Below, in pieces: positions 58,630-64,000 of a DNA stretch of 64,000 nucleotides (position 1 is its first letter; each line of letters begins with the position of its first letter). The DNA comes from Plantago ovata (taxonomy: Eukaryota > Streptophyta > Magnoliopsida > Lamiales > Plantaginaceae). A program made the translations under genes and the position numbers. The notes under the pieces are model-generated. The model ran no database searches, was not told the origin of the DNA, and worked only from the letters and a program-made list of their open reading frames with translations. The stretch is taken from NCBI GenBank assembly GCA_028274465.1, contig CM051456.1:102461348-102525347 (forward strand), read 5' to 3'.

Positions 58630-58722
58630 AGCCACGGATATTTCTATCCGTGGCTAATTAGCCACAGATATTTCTATCCGTGGCTAATTAGCCACAGATA
58701 TTTCTATCCGTGGCTAAAATCG
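58630..58722. repeat. subterminal palindrome triplet of CACTA copy B
   Basis: Three successive units of TTAGCCACGGATA-tttc-TATCCGTGGCTAA form (the second and third have one base changed, CACAGATA). Copy A has one unit at the equivalent place (about 54382-54410). Confidence 0.9.
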
Positions 58723-58779
58723 AGATAAGTTACAGATTGGGCTTCTTCTTTCTCACTTATTTTTCCCCATTTCTTCTTC

Positions 58780-58782
<3 letters not shown>

Positions 58783-58850
<68 letters not shown>
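58783..58850. repeat. (CT)n microsatellite in CACTA copy B
   Basis: About 33 CT units. The same place in copy A (about 54474-54483) has only five, so the expansion followed separation of the copies. Confidence 0.95.
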
Positions 58851-58852
<2 letters not shown>

Positions 58853-59563
58853 GCCCTAACTCTCTCCCCCAAATCGTCAAACACTTCCACCGTTCCACCA
58901 CCACCATCGTGCCTCCGTCATCGTGACTCCGCCTACTCCGGTAAGCATTTTCTCTCTCTATTGTTCTTTCTCTCTATTCTTCTTCTCCTCTACTCACCTC
59001 TCTTTTTATCTATCTTGCAAGAACAACCACTTAGCACCACCACCACTTCATCGGAGCCACCACTAGGCTAACATCCCCTTATTCTAGTCCAATTAGTGTG
59101 ATTCCAATCCACTTTAGCCAATTTCAGGTATGAAACCTAAACCCTAATTTTCTGATTTTTTTTTTTGTTCAATTTTGTTTATTTCCTTATTAATGAAGCT
59201 CAATTATGTTAATTTAGCTCATATGTTAATTTTGCCTAATTTTATTTTTTAAATGTTTTTGCCTAATTTTAATTTTTTTTTAATTTTAAATTATGTTAAT
59301 TGTTTAATGTTAATGTTAATGGTTGTTGTTGTTGTTAATATAATTTAGAATGATGATAATGATTTTATTAAATTGTGGACTTAGATTAAATTTAGTTATT
59401 GTTTAATTATTTAATTTGGAAATGATAATGTTAATTCATTGTGAATTTAATTATTGTTTAAATTACATTGATAATGATTTGATCAAATGAATTTAATTTT
59501 GAAATTTAATTCATTGTTAATGTTTATTATTGTTGTTGTTGTTAATTCATTGTTAATGATAGT

Positions 59564-59635
59564 GTTATGCATAGGGATTTGAAGCCTGGGAACTTCTTGT
59601 TTATTAGTGGGGATAAGGATGATGCGCTTAAATCC
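59564..59635 (+). pseudogene. captured protein-kinase exon fragment (CDPK/CRK type), copy B
   Basis: Reads [17 protein letters not shown]...LKS. HRDLKPxN is the catalytic loop of eukaryotic protein kinases. [13 protein letters not shown] followed by an acidic stretch and LK is the form in plant calcium-dependent and CDPK-related kinases. The Glu of PEN is Gly here. After the fragment the sequence passes directly into a TCCGTGGCTAAAATAAG motif of the element. Confidence 0.82.
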
Positions 59636-59819
59636 GTGGCTAAAATAAGCTAAGTGCATCTTATGTATATGAATATATTTTTGTTAAACTAATATTTGTT
59701 ATGTACGTATTACAATCTACTGCTCGGTTAAATGAACTGCTTGCTTGTGTAATTTTAGATACATCTATTTTATTTATGGAGTATTCAGTGATTGAGATAT
59801 CTCTGACCTTCTTTTATAG

Positions 59820-59904
59820 GATAAGGCCATCAAAAGATTTCTTGTGAGGAACATTGTTGAGCAAGCTGCGGCCAGAGATGTTCAAGAAGCATGTGCGTTC
59901 GATA
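59820..59904 (+). pseudogene. captured ribosomal protein S26 exon fragment, copy B
   Basis: 85 bp after a TTATAG acceptor, before GTAAGT. It reads [17 protein letters not shown], then RDVQEAC, essentially the parental eS26 sequence, which is better preserved than in copy A. Keeping native-looking splice borders suggests capture at the genomic level with intron pieces rather than from mRNA. Confidence 0.88.
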
Positions 59905-60274
59905 GTAAGTCGCATTACTTTTCTACCATATTTCTTCATTTGTACCAGTCACATATGCATGTATTCAACTGTTTACTATTCAATTTACAATTAAAATTTA
60001 ACAATTCATTATATGGCCTATAAAGTTGATAAATTTAACATTTTCAAGGCTTTGTATTTATGATTTCTGTGGAATTCAGTTTGGTTGATTTTATACCATT
60101 GTTCTCACTTGTACTAGTCACAGATGCATCTATCTAAGTGCTTACAAGTATAATTCAGTAGTTGAGAACATGGCCTATAAAGTTGACGAGTTTATCATTT
60201 TCTTTGGCTTGTATTCATGATTTTTATTCTAGATTCAGTTTAGTTGATTTTCAGGTGTTGTTCTTCACTTGTAG

Positions 60275-60376
60275 AAATCTATTAGACTGTTGGGTGATGC
60301 TTCTGCTTCCTTTGAGAAGAATTGTGTTAGAGGAATTCAAGCCAACAGAGAAAGGATTGCGAAATTATTACATTAG
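60275..60376 (+). pseudogene. captured fumarate hydratase exon fragment, copy B
   Basis: Reads [18 protein letters not shown], then [11 protein letters not shown], followed by a stop in place of the final Glu codon just before the GT donor. This matches a conserved segment of mitochondrial-type fumarase (class II). It is closer to the parent than copy A at several residues but ends in a nonsense codon. Confidence 0.88.
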
Positions 60377-60404
60377 GTCAGTTGCTAAGTCATTAACGTA
60401 TTTC

Positions 60405-60735
60405 ATTTATTTATTGCTAGATTTGGGATTGCCTATTGTACGATGTATTTCATAAGTATCACTAGATTGGGGCATTGCCTATATATTGTACGTTATATTT
60501 CATATATATTGTTAGATTGGGGCATTGCCTATTGTACGAAATATTTTACAATTTCATATGTATTGTTAGATTGGCGCATAATCTATTGTGTGAAACATTT
60601 CATATGTATTGTTGGGTTGAGGCATTGCATATTATATGAAACATATCATATGTATTGTTAGATTGATACATTGCCTATTGTACGGAAATTTTCATTTCAT
60701 ATGCATTGTTAGATTGGGGCATTGTCTATTAAATA
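60405..60735. repeat. approximately 50-60-bp tandem array in CACTA copy B
   Basis: Six to seven imperfect units of the form gttagattggggcattgcct-attgtacgaaat-atttcatatgtatt. Copy A has little more than one unit (about 57357-57415), so the array expanded in copy B or collapsed in copy A. Confidence 0.85.
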
Positions 60736-60746
60736 GCTAGGCAAAT

Positions 60747-60816
60747 GGGTGTTTGGTCTAGTGGTATGATTATCGCTAAATGCGAGAGGTCGCAAGTTCG
60801 ACTCTCGTAGCACCCC
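60747..60816 (+). tRNA. tRNA-Pro-like relic inside CACTA copy B
   Basis: GGGTGTTTGGTCTAGTGGTA at the 5' end closely resembles plant tRNA-Pro. The acceptor stem GGGTGTT pairs with AGCACCC, and the T loop is TTCGACT. It is not a working tRNA: the anticodon loop has five bases instead of seven (TAAAT between TCGC and GCGA), so no proline anticodon remains, and the T stem contains a mismatch. Length is 70 nt against 72. It is best seen as a tRNA pseudogene carried by the element. Confidence 0.6.
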
Positions 60817-61207
60817 TTATTGCATTGAAAAAATTATGTTTTAATATTTTTATTATATTGCAGGTGAATTACAATTTAAAACAATTAAAAGAAATATATA
60901 TATTTTTCTTTAAAGTCAAATTGAGCCACGAATTAAATCTATCCGTGGCTAAATTTAGCCACGGATAAAATCTATCCGTGGCGAAGCCCGGATCGAACCC
61001 GGTCAACCCTTTATCCGTCACAAAAAATCACCGATATGTGGCCTAGTTTAGGCACGGATATTTATACGTTGCTAGTAGGCTGCTACGCCAAGTTTAGCGA
61101 CGAGCTTATTAGCAACGGATATATCCGTGGCTAAGCCCTTTTAGCCACGGATCGGTCTTTTTTAGCCACGGATAGATACGCAGCTAAAACTCGGATTTCT
61201 TGTAGTG

Positions 61208-62286
61208 TTAGACAACAAATTTGTTAGCTTGGATACCTTCTAAGACCCTCAGGTAGTTGATTAATAGCAAAGAAGTGTTAAGGTAGCTAAATGAGAGTAA
61301 TAGAACAATGAACTATGTGGATTTAATGTGGAAGAAAAGGATCTCACTTGTGAAAAAGAGATAACAATGTCATTATAGCATGAGAAACTCAATAATTTAT
61401 CGAGGTATAAGAATTTAGTTTCTGCACCACCAATGTGTTGTACTTGGCTTGGCTATGTTTCATCAATTCATTGGTCCCCTACCCGGAAAAATCTATTATG
61501 GCTAGCTGGAAATAATCTTCTTGCCTTAAAAACACATTGCAGAGAGTAATGGAAAAAAGAAAAACAAATTGGCTTTTCTGTTGAGATTGTCTGATTGTGA
61601 AAATCGCTTCATGGTTGTTGGAACTTCTTTATGGTTGATGAATAGTACCATTCCTACTGCTCAACTAATATCAGGGATCTTAGTTCACTCTTTCGTTTCA
61701 ATGATGTAGTGTTGAGGATAAATTGTAATGATAAGTCGAATAAATATCATATGCTTGATTGATATATAGTCCACACTCAATATTTTAACTTGCGCGTTAA
61801 ATATAATCGTATCTGTTAAAAAATTAAACAATCGTAATAGTATTTCATCTCATATAGTATGTGCGTTTTTTTTTCTTTCTTGTTTCTGCCAAGTTGCCTC
61901 CTGCAAAATTTCGGATTTCCAAGCTTGTGTTGGGGTTTTTCCATTGGATGAAAGTGGTTAACTGTAGCAGTGGTTTTCATGGGGATCGTTTTTGTAGTGT
62001 CACTTGTCTTGTACGTGCTTGGTTTCAAGTTTCTTGTTAGGAGCATTTGTTGCTTGAACCCTGTTCTGTCATGGGCAAGCAGCAATCCAACGCTCCTTCT
62101 AGCTCCAGTTTAACATAGAAAAATTATATCCGTTTTAATTGTAACCGTTTATTATATCCATAAACAATATGTGACATTTTTAATGACACACGGGTTGATA
62201 AAAGTTTCTGGCTTCGACCTTGGCCGGTAGCACTTAACATGTACTGATGTTTTCCCTATATTTTGTAGGCGTGTTCACTAGCAAGG
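61208..62286. other. intergenic, leader region of the MuDR-type relic
   Basis: AT-rich, no recognised gene. The last part may be the 5' UTR of the transposase relic: a TTTTGTAG acceptor-like site precedes the ATG at 62287 by 18 bp. The minus-strand ORF 61816-62085 has no supporting features. Confidence 0.45.
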
Positions 62287-64000
62287 ATGGTTAACGAAAA
62301 GGAAGAGTCGTTCGCACAGATTATCCTATTTGAATATATGGGTCAAACACCTCCCATTGATGTTTCCGCTGAAAGCACATACCATGATTTCGTATCGAGG
62401 ATACAAGGTATGTGGCCTGGTCATTTCCTTGATAACGTGCAATTTCAATATTCTATTGACAAACGGAAGGCGGTTGTTATGTCAGATGAGCGTGATTTCA
62501 AGTGTTTTCAGTTGTTAAATAAAACAATAAAGCAGAAAATTATTGAGATGCAGGTAGTTCACACTCAAAACAAAGGGTATAAGAATAGATTTAGTAATGT
62601 CGGTATACCTGGAGGTATTAACTTGGGTGCTAAATCTATTTCTAGTAATATACCCAGCGACCTACACAGTCATCCTTACGATGACTCATACCCCCAAATA
62701 TCACTAAGTGATGATGACGGAGAAGATGGGGATGAGGAAGACGAGATGCCATTTTACGAGGTTAACCCCCACATCCCTGATAAACCGCTTCTTAGTGATT
62801 CTTGGGACACATGTATCCGTGGCGTAGGTCAAAACTTTCCAGGAGGAGTAAATGAACTTAGAAAGGAACTAATTAATCATGCTACCAAGTTGTCATTCAA
62901 GTTCAAGCACATGAAAAATAACAGAAGTAAGCTAACGACAGTCTGTGCTTACAAAAAGAGTAAGGACTGCCCCTGGAGAATTACAGGTAAGATGCTCCCT
63001 GACAACTCAGCTCTGGTAGTTGTGGATTATGTTCCAGGACATACTTGTCGTGTCCATGTGTTGGATGAAGAGATAGATCGCCTTAATTCAAAGATTATTA
63101 GTGAATTCATCGAGGATAAGTTGAAGTTGAACCCACATTTGCAGAAACTTCTGTTAAAAATCACTTTCAATCATCTTTTGGGATCACGATAAAATACCCC
63201 AGAGCATGGTGTGCACTAGAGTGCGCATGTGGGAAAATATTTGGTTCATTTAGTGAATCTTACGATCAATTGAGATGGTATGGAATATGTATTTAGAAGA
63301 TGAACCCTGGTTCTAAGGTTTTCACAGAAACACATCCAGAGACAAATCAGTTCAAAAGATTTTTCATTGCGTTCAAGGCATGCTTGGACGGATTCAGACA
63401 TTGCAGGCCTCTAATGTTTGTTGTTGCAACTGCATTAAAGGGGCGATATAAGGGACAACTTCTAACTGCAACCGCTAAGGATAGTAACAATCGTAAGTTC
63501 ATACTTGCTCCTCCTCATCTAACAATAGTGCATAATTAGTAATGTTCATTTCAATATGGTAAATTTAATGGAATTTGTTAGGGATGAGTTGACATATTAA
63601 TTAAAGCATTAGAGTTGATATTTCTTAATAACTTAAGATTAACATGTAATATATTTATTTGCAATTATAATGTTGTACATATTTGCTGTAATATATTGTA
63701 TAGCATATAAGGATTAGCTATTAGACTAGACAGAGGTAGCTACATTATTTGATCATAAACAAGAGCATGAAATGAAATAATGATCAGGCCTTACATTTTA
63801 GTACATAAAACATTATGCATGCATTTTTTTAAATTGTTTTTGTGTATTTTTTTCTTTCTTAGGTATGCTTACAATTAAACTAATGTAATGTAACATAATT
63901 ATACAGATCTATTTCCAGTAGCGATGGCCATTGTCGATTCTGAGTCACTGGATAATTGGACATGGTTTCTTAGGTATGTTAAAGGAGTTTGCGCTGCACG
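62287..64000 (+). pseudogene. MuDR-type (MULE) transposase gene relic, cut by window end
   Basis: The frame 62287-63192 has a PB1-like N-terminal region, an acidic spacer (DDDGEDGDEEDE) and the MuDR DNA-binding domain (CAYKKSKDCPWRITGKML, then YVPGHTCRVH). At about 63143 the reading frame changes and continues as ITIKYPRAWCALECACGKIF until a stop just before 63299. The transposase core follows (ETHPETNQFKRFF, FRHCRPLMFVVATALKGRYK); an intron from GTAAGT at about 63492 to CAG at about 63906 leads to AMAIVDSESLDNWTWFLRYV at the window edge. In this family the segment after RPLMFV carries the first catalytic Asp (usually VDGTHLKG or similar); here it is VVATALKG, so Asp is lost. One frameshift, one stop and a lost catalytic residue make this a pseudogene. 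Confidence 0.88.

Larger units (their letters stand above)
58383..61207 (+). mobile_element. CACTA-type element copy B, full length, with three captured gene fragments
   Basis: 2825 bp with inverted termini CACTACAAGAAATCC at both ends (left 58383, right read in reverse from 61207). Subterminal regions at 58430-58720 and 60920-61195 hold many copies of TAGCCACGGATA and its reverse, often as 30-bp palindromes, the usual layout of CACTA transposase-binding repeats. No transposase is encoded. Inside are a CT-rich leader-like segment with a GGTAAGC donor, three fragments of unrelated genes, a tandem array and a tRNA-like sequence. The flanking trinucleotides (ATA and TTA) differ at one base, so the expected 3-bp duplication is only approximate. 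Confidence 0.88.

Noticed and set aside
60747..60816. Functional tRNA-Pro gene
   Set aside because: The anticodon loop has five bases and the T stem is mismatched, so it is reported only as a relic.
1..64000. CRISPR arrays, bacterial operons, plastid or mitochondrial insertions
   Set aside because: No regularly spaced identical repeats with unique spacers, no prokaryote-like gene clusters, and no recognisable organelle genes.

Overview
The window is nuclear DNA of a flowering plant, almost certainly a eudicot. It has widely spaced genes with GT-AG introns, AT-rich intergenic DNA and a dense, nested population of plant transposons. Three host genes can be reconstructed exon by exon and look intact. 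No prokaryotic, organellar or CRISPR features were seen. The species cannot be named from the sequence alone.

Left third (1-31,865), genic: (i) a 15-exon gene for a DUF627/DUF629 protein with a C-terminal ubiquitin-hydrolase-like domain (4476-13502, +, about 1630 aa); (ii) a two-exon LOB-domain (LBD) transcription factor (17739-18780, +, 279 aa); (iii) a 12-exon BRUTUS-LIKE hemerythrin/RING E3 ligase (19627-28946, -, 1223 aa), the iron-sensing ubiquitin ligase family. The LBD and BTSL genes converge. Small transposons lie between and inside the genes: a SINE, several MITE-like elements, an LTR-retrotransposon relic in BTSL intron 1, and two copies of a roughly 960-bp family full of AGCTCC/GGAGCT palindromes.

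Middle (31,866-51,614), a nested transposon complex: an old DNA element is suggested by 17/18-matching 18-bp terminal inverted repeats. It carries a broken FAR1-like gene on the minus strand and a relic exon set on the plus strand. Each has an intron built from degenerate GGTGTGGTT repeats running in its own sense direction. A third AGCTCC element (9-bp TSD) and a 14.0-kb Ty3/gypsy retrotransposon of Tat type (CATGT TSD, about 840-bp LTRs, minus strand) are inserted in it. The retrotransposon has an antisense spliced ORF with its own TATA box, a 68-bp tandem array beside the 3' LTR, a damaged pol, and an 882-bp insertion within pol.

Right part (51,615-64,000): two copies of a CACTA-type element (TIR CACTACAAGAAATCC, palindromic TAGCCACGGATA subterminal repeats) each contain exon pieces that I recognise as from three unrelated host genes: a CDPK/CRK-type protein kinase, ribosomal protein S26 and fumarate hydratase. 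Copy A is truncated and interrupted by a LINE fragment. Copy B is full length and also holds a tRNA-Pro-like relic and an expanded tandem repeat. The window ends inside a degenerate MuDR-type transposase gene.

The most notable findings are the multi-gene capturing CACTA pair, the AGCTCC palindrome family with perfect 9-bp TSDs, and the Tat element whose LTRs are only about 3% diverged although its pol carries many disabling lesions.
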